Shown in pieces: positions 50,745-59,955 of a stretch of DNA of 64,000 bases (within the stretch, counting starts at the first letter, position 1; each line of letters opens with the position of its first letter). The position numbers were made by a program, and so were the translations under genes. The DNA comes from Falsiroseomonas sp050563535 (lineage in GTDB: Bacteria; Pseudomonadota; Alphaproteobacteria; Acetobacterales; Acetobacteraceae): the NCBI RefSeq assembly GCF_050563535.1, contig NZ_JBNXUO010000016.1, positions 1 through 64,000 on the forward strand, given 5' to 3'. The notes under the pieces were generated by a model. The model did no database searches, had not been told where the DNA came from, and saw nothing but the letters and a program-made list of their open reading frames with translations.

Positions 50745-51764
50745 TCAGGCGAACCGGATGCGCTGCCCGACGCCCAGCTTCTCGCCCTTCTTCAGCATCG
50801 CGTGGCCGAGCGCGATGTCGGACAGCGACAGGCCGCGGTGCCAGAACAGGATCGTCTCGTCCTCGCTCTCCCGCCCCGGCTTCAGGCCGGCGACGACCTC
50901 CCCGATCTCGGCGTGGTAGCGGCCGGGATGCAGGCGGCCCGCGTCGAACAGCGGCTTCAGCGCGCCGAAATTGCCGGACCGCGCCTGGCCGAAATCATCC
51001 ATCAGGAACTTGTCGGCGATGTCGGCCAGCGAAAGCTCCACCGCGCTGATCGTGCCGTAGGGCATCACCAGCGCGCCCTTCTTGATCCATTCGGTCTTCA
51101 GCAGCGGCTCCGGCGTGACGAGGCGCGACGCCTCCACCACGATGTCGGCGCCGCGGATGCAGCTTTCCCAGTCCTCGGTGACGACGACCTTGCGGCCGAG
51201 GTCGCGTTCCAGCCGCGCGCCGAAGGCGTCGCGGCTTTCCTTGCGGCGGGAATGCACGCGGATCTCCTCGAAGTCGAACAGCTTCGCCATCAGCCGCACG
51301 TTCCAGTACGCCGTGCCGCGCGCGCCGATGTGGCCGAGCACCCTGGCCCCCTTCGGCGCCAGGTATTTCGCGCCGATGGCGGTGACCGCGCCGGTGCGCA
51401 TGTCGGTGATGGCGGATGCGTCGATGATCGCCTTGGGCACGCCCTTGAAGCGGTCGAACAGCAGCAGCAGGGCAAGCTCCGACGGCAGGCTGTGCAGGTA
51501 GTTGTCGTAGAAGTCGGACACCACCTTCACCCCGGCCGAATCCACCTCCCCGCCCAGCGACCCGCGCAGCACGTTGAAATGGCCGCGCGCCACGCCGGGC
51601 TCGAGGTGCATCCGCGGCTCGATCACCGCCTCGCCCCGCCCCTGGGTCGCGAGCTGCTCCTCGATGGCGGAGAGGATCTCGTCGTCGGTGATGCCCAGCG
51701 CCTCGACGTCGAAGCGGTTCATGTAGGTGAAGTAGAGCGGCGGCATGGATTCGTATTCGTGCAT
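50745..51764 (-). CDS. Ornithine cyclodeaminase/mu-crystallin family protein
   Basis: 339 aa from ATG 51764 with GAGGA 8 nt upstream; the upstream in-frame start adds an unlike, Pro-rich stretch. A dinucleotide-binding fold (GARVLGHIGARGTAYW) with EPRMHLEP near residue 48, SDFYDNYLHSLPS and IDASAITDMRTGAVTAIGAKYLAP. Members cyclise ornithine or reduce imines. In this neighbourhood it may process a cyclic or N-methylated amino acid. First gene of a unit with the PhnD-like protein. Confidence 0.82.
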   Translation of the reverse strand: MHEYESMPPLYFTYMNRFDVEALGITDDEILSAIEEQLATQGRGEAVIEPRMHLEPGVARGHFNVLRGSLGGEVDSAGVKVVSDFYDNYLHSLPSELALLLLFDRFKGVPKAIIDASAITDMRTGAVTAIGAKYLAPKGARVLGHIGARGTAYWNVRLMAKLFDFEEIRVHSRRKESRDAFGARLERDLGRKVVVTEDWESCIRGADIVVEASRLVTPEPLLKTEWIKKGALVMPYGTISAVELSLADIADKFLMDDFGQARSGNFGALKPLFDAGRLHPGRYHAEIGEVVAGLKPGRESEDETILFWHRGLSLSDIALGHAMLKKGEKLGVGQRIRFA

Positions 51765-51829
51765 CGTCCGGTCCTCGGCGCGGTGTCGCCCGGCGGAAGG
51801 CGCCGGGCCGATGGGGATGGCGGGCGGCC

Positions 51830-52798
51830 TCACGCCGCCGGCCCGCCCGGAAGGGCGAGCGAGAAGGGGTAGTGGCAGCGCGCCGTCCGGTCCGGCGCGA
51901 CCTCCCGCAGCGCGGGGGGAACGGCGGCGCAGTCCGGCTGCGCCGCGGGGCAGCGGGTGTGGAAGCGGCAGCCGGGCGGCGGGTTCAGCACGCTCGGGAT
52001 CTCGCCGCGCAGCACGATGCGGCGGCGGCCCGGCGCCTCGCGCAGGCCAGGGCTCGCGGCGACGAGGGCGGCGGCATAGGGATGGGCGGGGCGGGCGAAG
52101 ATCGCGCGCGTCGGCCCCTCCTCCACCACCTGGCCCAGATACATCACGGCCGTCCGTTCCGTCACGCGGCGGACGACGTGCAGGTTGTGGCTGACGACGA
52201 GGTAGGTGAGGCCGAGTTCCGCCCGCAGGTCCAGCAGCAGGTTCAGCAGGTCGCCCTGCACCGACACGTCGAGCCCGGCCGTCGGTTCGTCCGCCACGAT
52301 CATGCCGGGCTGCATCACCAGCGCGCGGGCCACGCCGATGCGCCGCGCCTGCCCGCCCGAGACCTGGTGCGGATACTTCCCCGCGATGTCGGACGGCAGG
52401 CCGAGCCGCCGGAGCAGCCCCGCCAGCCGCGCGCGTCCCTCCTCCAGCGGCAGGCGGTGGATCAGCAGCGGCTCCTCCAGCGCGCGGCCGATGGTCATCC
52501 GCGGCGAAAGGGACGCCACGGCATCCTGCAGCAGCATCTGCACGCGGCGGCGGAAGGCGCGGGCATCCCCGCGCAGCCAGTCGCCGACCGGGCGCCCGTC
52601 GAAGGTGACGCGCCCCTCGGCCGGCGGCGTCAGGCCGAGCAGGGTGCGGCAGAGCGTCGTCTTGCCGGACCCCGATTCACCCACCAGGCCGAGAATGCCG
52701 CCCCGCGGCACCGCCAGACTGACATCGTCGAGCGCGCGCACCCCGCCGCCGAAGGTCACGCCCACCCGCTCGAACTCCGCCAGGGCGCCGCCGGTCAC
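51830..52798 (-). CDS. Dipeptide/oligopeptide-type ABC ATPase (DppF-like)
   Basis: 322 aa. Start GTG 52798 has GAGGA 6 nt upstream and overlaps the preceding stop (GTGA); ATG 52804 is too close to that site. Walker A VGESGSGKTTL, signature QVSGGQARRIGVARAL, Walker B IVADEPTAGLD, and a C-terminal Cys-rich motif (CRFHTRCPAAQPDC) typical of Opp/Dpp ATPases, which may hold an Fe-S cluster. Last gene of the transporter operon. Confidence 0.88.
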   Translation of the reverse strand: MTGGALAEFERVGVTFGGGVRALDDVSLAVPRGGILGLVGESGSGKTTLCRTLLGLTPPAEGRVTFDGRPVGDWLRGDARAFRRRVQMLLQDAVASLSPRMTIGRALEEPLLIHRLPLEEGRARLAGLLRRLGLPSDIAGKYPHQVSGGQARRIGVARALVMQPGMIVADEPTAGLDVSVQGDLLNLLLDLRAELGLTYLVVSHNLHVVRRVTERTAVMYLGQVVEEGPTRAIFARPAHPYAAALVAASPGLREAPGRRRIVLRGEIPSVLNPPPGCRFHTRCPAAQPDCAAVPPALREVAPDRTARCHYPFSLALPGGPAA

Positions 52799-53769
52799 GA
52801 CCATTCCTCGAAGAAGTGGCAGGCGGCGGCGCGCCCCTCGCTGGCGGCGCGCAGGGCGGGCGGCTCCGCGGCGCAACGCGCCTCGGCCCGCGGGCAGCGG
52901 GGCGCGAAGACGCAGCCCGGCGGGGGCGCGACCGGGTCCGGCACGTCGCCGGGGATGGAGGCGAGCCGCCCTTCCCCGCCCTCCCCGATCTCGCAGGCGA
53001 GCAGCGCGCGCGTGTAGGGGTGGCGCGGCGCGGCGATGACGGGCGCGACCGGCCCCGTCTCCACCACCCGCCCGCCATACATCACCGCGAGGTCGTCGCA
53101 GAGCTGCGCGACGAGGCCGAGATGGTGGGAGATGAGGACGATGCTGCCCGCGAAGTCGCTCCGCAGCTCCTCCAGCAGGGCCACGATCTGCGCCTCCACC
53201 GTCGCGTCCAGCGCCGTCGTCGGCTCATCCGCCAGCAGCAGGTCGGGGCCGGCGAGCAGGGCCATCGCGATCATCGCCCGCTGGCGCATCCCGCCCGAGA
53301 GCTGGTGCGGATAGGCCGACAGGCGCGCGCGCGGATCGGCGATGGCGACCCGGCGCAGCATCGTCTCCGCCCGGTCCAGCGCCGCCGCGCGCGGCAGGCC
53401 GGGGTCGCGCCGGCGGATCACGTCCACCATCTGCGTCCCGATGGTGAAGACCGGGTTCAGCGCCGTCATCGGGTCCTGGAAGATCATCGCGATGCGGGTG
53501 CCGCGCCAGGCGGCCATCGCCGCCGGATCGAGGGCGAGGAGGTCGGTCCCGTCGAAGGCCACCTCCCCCGACAGGCGCGTGACGTTGCCCGGCAGCAGCC
53601 GCAGCAGGCACGCCGCGAGGCTGGACTTGCCCGACCCCGATTCGCCCACCACGCCGAGGATGCGCCCCCGCCCGATATCGAGGTCGACGCCGCGCAGGAT
53701 GCGCGCCGTCCCCCGCGCCGTCGCGGCTTCCAGCACCAGGTCGCGGATGCGGACCAGCGGCGCGTCCAT
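52795..53769 (-). CDS. Dipeptide/oligopeptide-type ABC ATPase (DppD-like)
   Basis: 324 aa. Walker A VGESGSGKSSLAAC, Q-loop MIFQDPMTALNP, signature QLSGGMRQRAMIAMAL, Walker B LLLADEPTTALD, H-loop LISHHLGLV. The C-terminal motif CVFAPRCPRAEARC is the Opp/Dpp Cys cluster. Directly follows the permease gene (stop at 53770) and couples to the DppF-like gene. Confidence 0.9.
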   Translation of the reverse strand: MDAPLVRIRDLVLEAATARGTARILRGVDLDIGRGRILGVVGESGSGKSSLAACLLRLLPGNVTRLSGEVAFDGTDLLALDPAAMAAWRGTRIAMIFQDPMTALNPVFTIGTQMVDVIRRRDPGLPRAAALDRAETMLRRVAIADPRARLSAYPHQLSGGMRQRAMIAMALLAGPDLLLADEPTTALDATVEAQIVALLEELRSDFAGSIVLISHHLGLVAQLCDDLAVMYGGRVVETGPVAPVIAAPRHPYTRALLACEIGEGGEGRLASIPGDVPDPVAPPPGCVFAPRCPRAEARCAAEPPALRAASEGRAAACHFFEEWS

Positions 53770-54603
53770 TCAGTGCCCCCGCCCGATGCGCGGGTCCACC
53801 GCGTCGCGCAGCGCCTCGCCGAACAGGGTGAAGCCGAGCGTGGCGAGGGCGAGCGCGAGGGAGGAGACGAGGACCGGCACCCAGCTGTCGGACAGGAACT
53901 GGTAGCCGTCCTGGATCAGCACCCCCCAGCTGGCCAGCGGCGGCCGTACGCCGAGGCCGAGGAAGGACAGCCCCGCCTCGATCGTGATGACCACCGGGAT
54001 GTCCATCGAGGCGAGGACGATCAGCGGGCCGAGGATGTTCGGCAGGATGTGGTGCAGCACGATCCGCGCGCGCGAGGCGCCGAGGATGCGTTCCGCCTCC
54101 AGGAAGGGCGCGCTGTCCAGCGCCAGTGCCTGCGCGCGCGCGACGCGGCCGAAATGCGGCGCCAGCGTCACGCCGACGATGGCCACCACGATCGGGGTCG
54201 AGGGCCCGAACACCGCCACCACCGCCAGCGCCAGCACCAGCGACGGGAAGGAGGAAATTGTGTCGAAGGCGACCAGCACCGGCCGTTCCGCCCGCGCCGG
54301 CAGCGAGGCCGCGAGGATGCCGAGCGCGGTGCCCGCCACCAGCGCCAGCGCGATGGCGCTGAGCGCGACCGCCATCGCCACCGTCGCCCCATGCACCAGG
54401 CGCGAGTAGAGGTCGCGCCCGAGATGGTCGGTGCCGAGCCAGTGCGCGGCGGAAGGCGCGGCGAAGCGGTTCATCACGTCCAGCCGGTCCGGGTCGTGCG
54501 TGGCGACCCAGGGCGCGAACAGCGCGGCGCCCAGCACCAGCAGCACCAGCACGCAGCCCAGCGCGCCGGGGAAGCTGCCGCATGTGCGCCGCAGCACCCG
54601 CAT
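53770..54603 (-). CDS. Dipeptide/oligopeptide-type ABC permease (DppC-like)
   Basis: 277 aa from ATG 54603; GTG 54624, which overlaps the DppB-like stop, is an alternative giving 284 aa. N-terminal hydrophobic segment LGCVLVLLVLGAALFAPW, then HWLGTDHLGRDLYSRL and the EAA loop EAERILGASRARIVLHHILPN (Gly central). Six hydrophobic segments. Pairs with the DppB-like protein to form the channel. Confidence 0.9.
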   Translation of the reverse strand: MRVLRRTCGSFPGALGCVLVLLVLGAALFAPWVATHDPDRLDVMNRFAAPSAAHWLGTDHLGRDLYSRLVHGATVAMAVALSAIALALVAGTALGILAASLPARAERPVLVAFDTISSFPSLVLALAVVAVFGPSTPIVVAIVGVTLAPHFGRVARAQALALDSAPFLEAERILGASRARIVLHHILPNILGPLIVLASMDIPVVITIEAGLSFLGLGVRPPLASWGVLIQDGYQFLSDSWVPVLVSSLALALATLGFTLFGEALRDAVDPRIGRGH

Positions 54604-54620
54604 CGCCCCGCCCGCCGCCG

Positions 54621-55598
54621 TCACCTCGGCAGCCCCTCCCGCGCGGCGTCCCGGCGCATCCGCGGGTCGATGGCGGAATAGGAGAGGTCCACCAACAGGT
54701 TCACCACGACGAACAGCACCACCACCACCAGCACCGCCCCCTGCACCACAGGGTAGTTGCGGACCGAGATCGCGTCGTAGATCAGCCGGCCGAGGCCGGG
54801 ACGGGAGAACACGATCTCCACCAGTACCGCGCCGCCGAGCAGCCGGCCGATGCCCATGCCGAGGATGGCGAGGGTCGGGATGCAGGCGTTCTTCAGCGCA
54901 TACTTGTAGGTCACCAGGCGTTCCGGGATGCCGTAGGCCCGCGCGGTGCGGATATAGGCCTCGCCCATCACCTCCAGCATCGAACTGCGTACCAGCCGCG
55001 CGATGAAGCCGATCCAGCCGAGCGAGAGCGCGACGGTCGGCAGGACCAGCCGCTTCGCCTGGTCCCACAGGTCGCCCTCCCGCCCCGCGCCGAGCACGGG
55101 GAGCCAGTCGAGCCAGATGGAGAAGACCAGCAGCAGCAGGATGGCGACCACGAAGCTCGGCAGCGCGATGAAGGACACGGACAGGAAGGCCAGCACGTTG
55201 TCCGCCACGCTGCCGCGCCGCGTCGCGGCGAGGATGCCGAGCGGCACGCCCAGCAGCACCGCAAGCCCGATCGCCGCGAAGGTCAGCGCGAAGGTGTAGG
55301 GGATGACCGCCATCACCATCCCCGCCACCGGCCGCCCCGACAGCACATCCACCCCGAGGTTGCCGCGCAGCACATTGGCGAAGAACAGGAACAGCCGCTC
55401 GTGCAGCGGCCGGCCCAGCCCCATCTCCCGCACGAACTGGCGGGCGAATTCGGGGGTCGCCTGCGGGCCGAGCAGCGTCGCCGCCGGGTCGCCCGGCACC
55501 AGCGCCGTCAGCGCGAACAGAAGCAGCATCGCCCCCAGCACGATGAGCACGGAGGTGACGAGACGGCTCGCCAGGTACCGCGCCGTCCCGCCATCCAT
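54621..55598 (-). CDS. Dipeptide/oligopeptide-type ABC permease (DppB-like)
   Basis: 325 aa. N-terminal YLASRLVTSVLIVLGAMLLLF and the PGDPAATLLGP motif are DppB/OppB hallmarks; the EAA-like loop is EAYIRTARAYGIPERLV near residue 210. About six membrane segments. Follows the binding-protein gene by 3 bp. Confidence 0.9.
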   Translation of the reverse strand: MDGGTARYLASRLVTSVLIVLGAMLLLFALTALVPGDPAATLLGPQATPEFARQFVREMGLGRPLHERLFLFFANVLRGNLGVDVLSGRPVAGMVMAVIPYTFALTFAAIGLAVLLGVPLGILAATRRGSVADNVLAFLSVSFIALPSFVVAILLLLVFSIWLDWLPVLGAGREGDLWDQAKRLVLPTVALSLGWIGFIARLVRSSMLEVMGEAYIRTARAYGIPERLVTYKYALKNACIPTLAILGMGIGRLLGGAVLVEIVFSRPGLGRLIYDAISVRNYPVVQGAVLVVVVLFVVVNLLVDLSYSAIDPRMRRDAAREGLPR

Positions 55599-55601
55599 GG
55601 A

Positions 55602-57152
55602 TCAGGCCACCGCGAAGCTGTCGTACTGCCAGTCGAGCCAGCCGGGCACGGATGCCGGGCGCAGCCAGGACCGGTGCGCCAGGAAGGACACGTTGTTGGT
55701 CAGCCAGACGAAGGCGGCGGAGCGGTCCATCAGCTGCTGCGCCTCGATCACCATGGCGCGGCGCCGCGCGGGGTCGAGCTCGGCGGCTGCCTGTTCGAAC
55801 AGCCGGTCGAATTCGGGGCTGGCGAAGCGCTGCCAGTTCCAGGTGCCGACCTGGCCGCTGACGAACCACTGCATCAGGAAGTTGGGGTCGAGCTTCCCGT
55901 TGAAGACCATCATGTGCATGTCGATCTCGCGGCCGGCATCGCCGCGCCCGGCCGACCAGAAGCCGCCGCCGTCGCGCGCGTCGACCTCCACCGTCACGCC
56001 GATCTCGGCCAGCAGCGCGCGCGCCACCAGCGCCATGTTCTGGAAGGCGGGCTGGTTCAGCACCAGCAGCTTCACGCGCGGGTTCCGCACCCCCGCCTCC
56101 GCCAGCAGGCGCCGCGCCTCCGCCACGTTGCGGCGATAGACCGGCGCCTCCGCCCAGTGGCCGTCGACCGCCGGCGGCAGCAGCGTGTTGAGCCGCGGCG
56201 CGCGGCCGTTGTAGCCGGCGATCAGCATCTGGTCGACATCGAGGCCGAGGCGGATCGCCTGGCGCACGCGGATGTCGCTCAGCGGCGCCTTCTCCATGTT
56301 CATGCCGAGCCAGATGTACTGCAGCCCCGGCTGTTCGGAGATGGTGAGCCCCTGCACGCCCCGCAGCGGTTCCGCCACCGATGGCGGCAGCACCGCGAAG
56401 TCCAGCTCCCCGGCGCGGAGCGCGAGTTCGGTCGCGCGGTTGTCGGGGATGAAGCGCACCGCCACCTCGTTGAAGGCGGGGCGGGCGCCGGCATGGGCGG
56501 GGTTGGCGCGCAGCACCGCGCCCCGCTGCCGTTCCAGCGAGGCAAGCGCGTAGGGGCCGGAGCCGACCGGCCGCGTGTTGTGCTCGACGCCGCGCTGTTC
56601 CACCGCGCGGCGGCTGACAATGCAGCCCGAGACGTCGCCGATCGCGATGTTCATCAGCGAGGCATTGGGCCGCGACAGCACGATGCGCCCGGTGTGCTGC
56701 CCCGTGACCTCCACCCGTTCCAGCCCCGCCCAGTCGCCGCGATAGGGCGAGGGACGCGCGCCGGCCGCGGGTTCGAGGCCGATCCGCTCGAAGGAGAACT
56801 TCACGTCCTCCGCCGTCATCTCGCCGAAGCCGTCGGTGAACATCTGGCCGGGCTTCAGGCGGAAGTCGATCACCGTGGGGGAGGCCTGCGTCACCTCCGC
56901 CGCCGCGTCCAGCTCCAGCTCGCCCGAATTGGGCTTGTGGCGCAGCAGGCGCTGGTAGACGACGCGGATGATGTTGCCGTCATGCGGGCCGGTGCGGAAC
57001 CCGGGATCGATGATCTCCGGGTCGCGCTCCACCCGCACGGCGATGGAGGAACGCGGCGCCGCCTGCGCGAGGGCCTGTCCCCCCGCGCCGGCCAGCCCGG
57101 CCGCGGCGGCCGCCCCCGCGAGAAGCCTGCGACGGTCGATCTCGATGGTCAT
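55602..57152 (-). CDS. ABC transporter substrate-binding protein, family 5 (DppA-like)
   Basis: 516 aa from ATG 57152 with AAGGAG 7 nt upstream. N-terminus DRRRLLAGAAAAAGLAG with a twin-arginine-like motif, cleavage after ALAQA. Solute-binding family 5: DPGFRTGPHDGNIIRVVYQRL near residue 55 (within it), TDGFGEMTAEDVKFSFERI, RVRQAIRLGLDVDQML. Binds peptides or, in many soil bacteria, other amino compounds. Location next to the methyltransferase genes suggests a methylated amine or betaine derivative. Confidence 0.88.
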   Translation of the reverse strand: MTIEIDRRRLLAGAAAAAGLAGAGGQALAQAAPRSSIAVRVERDPEIIDPGFRTGPHDGNIIRVVYQRLLRHKPNSGELELDAAAEVTQASPTVIDFRLKPGQMFTDGFGEMTAEDVKFSFERIGLEPAAGARPSPYRGDWAGLERVEVTGQHTGRIVLSRPNASLMNIAIGDVSGCIVSRRAVEQRGVEHNTRPVGSGPYALASLERQRGAVLRANPAHAGARPAFNEVAVRFIPDNRATELALRAGELDFAVLPPSVAEPLRGVQGLTISEQPGLQYIWLGMNMEKAPLSDIRVRQAIRLGLDVDQMLIAGYNGRAPRLNTLLPPAVDGHWAEAPVYRRNVAEARRLLAEAGVRNPRVKLLVLNQPAFQNMALVARALLAEIGVTVEVDARDGGGFWSAGRGDAGREIDMHMMVFNGKLDPNFLMQWFVSGQVGTWNWQRFASPEFDRLFEQAAAELDPARRRAMVIEAQQLMDRSAAFVWLTNNVSFLAHRSWLRPASVPGWLDWQYDSFAVA

Positions 57153-57246
57153 CGGAAGCTCCTTCCCGGGTGCCGCGTCCTGGTCGCGCGACCTGTCGCG
57201 GCATGTCAACAAAGCCCGCGGCGGGGCCGGCCGCAAGGCCTTTCCC

Positions 57247-58773
57247 TCATCCGTCCAGGTCGCGGCGCCGGCGCGCGACGAAGTCGTCCAGCGCCTCCCT
57301 CACGGCGGGGTCGAGCGGCGGCGGCTCGTGCTGCGCAAGCGTGCGGTCCCATACCCCGGCTGCCCGCGCCGCGGCGTCCTTCGCGCCCGCGTCGCGCCAG
57401 TTCTCGTAGTTCGACCAGTCGCTCACGATCGGGCGCCAGAAGGCGGTCTCGTAGCGGGCCAGCGTGTGCGGCTCGCCGAAGAAGTGCCCGCCCGGCGGCA
57501 CGGCGAGGATGGCGTCCACCGCCAGGTCGTCCTCGGTGAAGGTCGCAGGCCGCAGCATCCGCGCCCAGGCGCGCAGCATCTCCGCGTCCAGCACCACCTT
57601 CTCGAAGGAGGCCGCGAGCCCCCCTTCCAGCCAGCCCGCCGCGTGGTTGACCAGGTGGCTGTGCGACATGACCGACGCCCAGAGCGAGAACCCCGTCTCC
57701 CACGCCGCCTGCGCGTCCGGCGCGGGGGAGGCGCAGACGGCCGAGGAGCGGAACGGGATGCGAAGCGCGCGGGCGATCTGCGCGCCCCCCAGCGTGGCGT
57801 GGACGTATTCCGGCGTGCCGAAGGCGGGCGACCCCGTGCGCATGTCGACATTCGAGGTGAAGCCGCCCAGCACCGCGGGGCAGCCCGGGCGGATCATCTG
57901 CACCAGCGCGATGATGCCCATCGCCTCCGCCGTCTGCTGCGCCAGTGCGCCGGCCAGCGTCACGGGCGCCATGGCGCCCATCAGCGTGAAGGGCGTGATG
58001 ACCACGCACTGCCCGTGCGCCGCCATGGTCATGATGTTGTCGAGGATCTCCTCATCCACCCGCCGCGGGGAATTCACGTTGGTCACGGTCATCAGCGTCG
58101 GGCGCGCGGCCAGGCCCTCCGGCGTGGTGCCGTGCTCGATCGCCGACATCGCGATCGCGTCCTCGGCCTGCACCAGCCCGACGCCGCGCGCGGCCCAGAC
58201 GATGTCGCTGCATTCGGCATGGGCGCGGTACATCTCGAGGTGGCGAACCGGCACCGGCTGGTCCACCGGTTCGGTCACCACGCCGCCCTGCCAGTGCAGC
58301 ACGCCGAGCGTGTGGGTGACCTTCAGGATGGCCCTGAAATCGTCGAGCGTGCCGTAGCGCCGGCCGCCGGCGAGGCTGGTGACGTGCGGCGTGCCGTTGA
58401 CCGGGCCGAAATTCACCACGCGCCCGCCGACATGCAGGTGGCGCGCCGGGTTGCGGGCATGCAGCACGAATTCGGACGGCGCCTTGCCGCAATGCTCCGC
58501 CACCACCTCCCGCCCGAGGCGCACCATCCCCGTCGCCTCGTCCACCGCCGCGCCGCCGCGGCGGTAGATCTCCCGCGCGCGGGCCGAGCGGATCTCGAGC
58601 CCGCCTTCCTCGAGGATGCGCCAGGCGGCGCCGAGGATGCGCGCCAATTGCTCCGCGTCGAGGATCTCGACCGGTGCCCAGGGGTTCTCGAGCCTCGGCA
58701 GCGGCTCGTTGGTGGCGCCGGTGCGGTTGCGCGCCGGGCGTTCGCGCCGGCGCTGCGGCGTGGTCTCGCTCAT
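57247..58773 (-). CDS. MttB-family (trimethylamine/betaine):corrinoid methyltransferase, non-pyrrolysine
   Basis: 508 aa from ATG 58773. MttB features include NFGPVNGTPHVTSLAGGRR, TVTNVNSPRRVDEEIL, GGFTSNVDMRTGSPAFGTPE and WRPIVSDWSNYENW. The frame runs to its stop with no internal amber codon, so pyrrolysine is not used; characterised non-Pyl homologs demethylate quaternary amines such as glycine betaine or proline betaine. It would transfer one methyl to the MtbC-type protein encoded at 49178. Its ATG overlaps the homocysteine methyltransferase stop by 4 bp. Confidence 0.9.
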   Translation of the reverse strand: MSETTPQRRRERPARNRTGATNEPLPRLENPWAPVEILDAEQLARILGAAWRILEEGGLEIRSARAREIYRRGGAAVDEATGMVRLGREVVAEHCGKAPSEFVLHARNPARHLHVGGRVVNFGPVNGTPHVTSLAGGRRYGTLDDFRAILKVTHTLGVLHWQGGVVTEPVDQPVPVRHLEMYRAHAECSDIVWAARGVGLVQAEDAIAMSAIEHGTTPEGLAARPTLMTVTNVNSPRRVDEEILDNIMTMAAHGQCVVITPFTLMGAMAPVTLAGALAQQTAEAMGIIALVQMIRPGCPAVLGGFTSNVDMRTGSPAFGTPEYVHATLGGAQIARALRIPFRSSAVCASPAPDAQAAWETGFSLWASVMSHSHLVNHAAGWLEGGLAASFEKVVLDAEMLRAWARMLRPATFTEDDLAVDAILAVPPGGHFFGEPHTLARYETAFWRPIVSDWSNYENWRDAGAKDAAARAAGVWDRTLAQHEPPPLDPAVREALDDFVARRRRDLDG

Positions 58774-59762
58774 CCGCCCCTCCTGCGGCCCTGCCGCTTC
58801 TCCCCGCCCGCATTCGGCGGCTGCACCAGCGGGCCGAGCGCGGCCACGATGGCCGCGAGGTCGGGCGGCGCGTTGCCGGCGCGGTGGTCGTCCACCGCGC
58901 GGCGCATCGCGGCAAGATGCGCGGGCGAGGTGCCGCAGCACCCGCCGACGATCCGCGCCCCCGCGTCGATCGCGAGATGGGCGTAGACCTCCATCGTCCG
59001 CGGCGTGCCCGAATAGACCACGCGGTCGCCCTGCACCACGGGGATGCCCGCATTGGCCTTGGCGATGACCGGCAACGCCGCCCCGCCCCCCGCGATGCCG
59101 AGGAGCGAGGCGACGAGGTCCGACGCGCCGACGCCGCAATTGGCGCCGATCGCCAGCGGCGGCACGGGCAAGGCGGCGGCGAAGGCCGCGAAGGCTTCCG
59201 GCGTCAGGCCCATCATGGTGCGCCCGGCGGTGTCGAAGCTGGCGGTCAGCGTCCAGGGCATCCCCGTTCGGGCGGCCGCGGTGGCGGCGGCCCGCATCTC
59301 CTCCGGCGCCGACATCGTCTCGACCCAGGCGAGGTCGGCGCCGCCCTCCCGCAGGCCCTCCATCTGCTCGGCGAAGACCCCGGCCGCCTCCTCCTCGGTC
59401 AGCGGGCCGAGGGGGGCGAGCAGGTCGCCCGTCGGGCCGACCGAGCCCGCGACCGCCACGCGCCGGCCGGACGCATCCGCCACCTCCCGCGCCAGGCTCG
59501 CCGCGATCCGGTTCAGCTCCCGCGCGCGGTGCTGCATCCCGTGCAGCATCAGGCGCCGCGCATTGGCGCCGAAGCTGTTGGTGAGGATGATGTCGGCCCC
59601 GGCCCCGACGAAGGCGCGGTGCAGCGCGCGGATGCGGTCGGGGTGCGCGTCGAGCCACAGTTCCGGCGCATCGCCGTTGGCGAGGCCCATCTCGAACAGG
59701 TTGGTCCCGGTCGCGCCGTCGGCCAGCAGCACGCGGCCCCCGGCCAGGAGCTCAGCGAGCAT
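58770..59762 (-). CDS. Homocysteine S-methyltransferase domain protein
   Basis: 330 aa, TIM-barrel. LLADGATGTNLFEMG near the N-terminus, ILTNSFGANARRL, GSVGPTG, and the Zn ligands Cys209 (GANCG) with Cys275-Cys276 (GGCCGTSP), which bind homocysteine thiolate. Same domain as in MetH and BHMT. In an operon with MttB it probably takes a corrinoid-bound or betaine methyl to form methionine. It overlaps DUF1289 by 11 bp and MttB by 4 bp. Confidence 0.88.
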   Translation of the reverse strand: MLAELLAGGRVLLADGATGTNLFEMGLANGDAPELWLDAHPDRIRALHRAFVGAGADIILTNSFGANARRLMLHGMQHRARELNRIAASLAREVADASGRRVAVAGSVGPTGDLLAPLGPLTEEEAAGVFAEQMEGLREGGADLAWVETMSAPEEMRAAATAAARTGMPWTLTASFDTAGRTMMGLTPEAFAAFAAALPVPPLAIGANCGVGASDLVASLLGIAGGGAALPVIAKANAGIPVVQGDRVVYSGTPRTMEVYAHLAIDAGARIVGGCCGTSPAHLAAMRRAVDDHRAGNAPPDLAAIVAALGPLVQPPNAGGEKRQGRRRGG

Positions 59763-59955
59763 GGCGTCGTCCTCCCCTCGTCGCGCGGCTGGTCATGGCC
59801 CGCAGCCGCGCCGGCAGCAGCGCGACCAGCGCCGCGCGCGCAGCCTCGTCCATGGCGAGCCAGGCGCCGATCTCCTCGCCGCTGCGGCCGCAGCCGATGC
59901 ACCAGCCCGTCACAGGGTCCAGCACGCAGGTCCCGATGCAGGGGCTCGGCGTCAT
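59752..59955 (-). CDS. DUF1289 family small Cys-rich protein
   Basis: 67 aa. TPSPCIGTCVLDPVTGWCIGCGRS has the CX3CX8CX2C pattern of DUF1289, presumably metal binding, followed by a basic Arg-rich tail. Its ATG overlaps the flavoprotein stop by 4 bp and its end overlaps the homocysteine methyltransferase start, so it sits inside the methyl-transfer operon. Function unknown. Confidence 0.82.
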   Translation of the reverse strand: MTPSPCIGTCVLDPVTGWCIGCGRSGEEIGAWLAMDEAARAALVALLPARLRAMTSRATRGGRRHAR

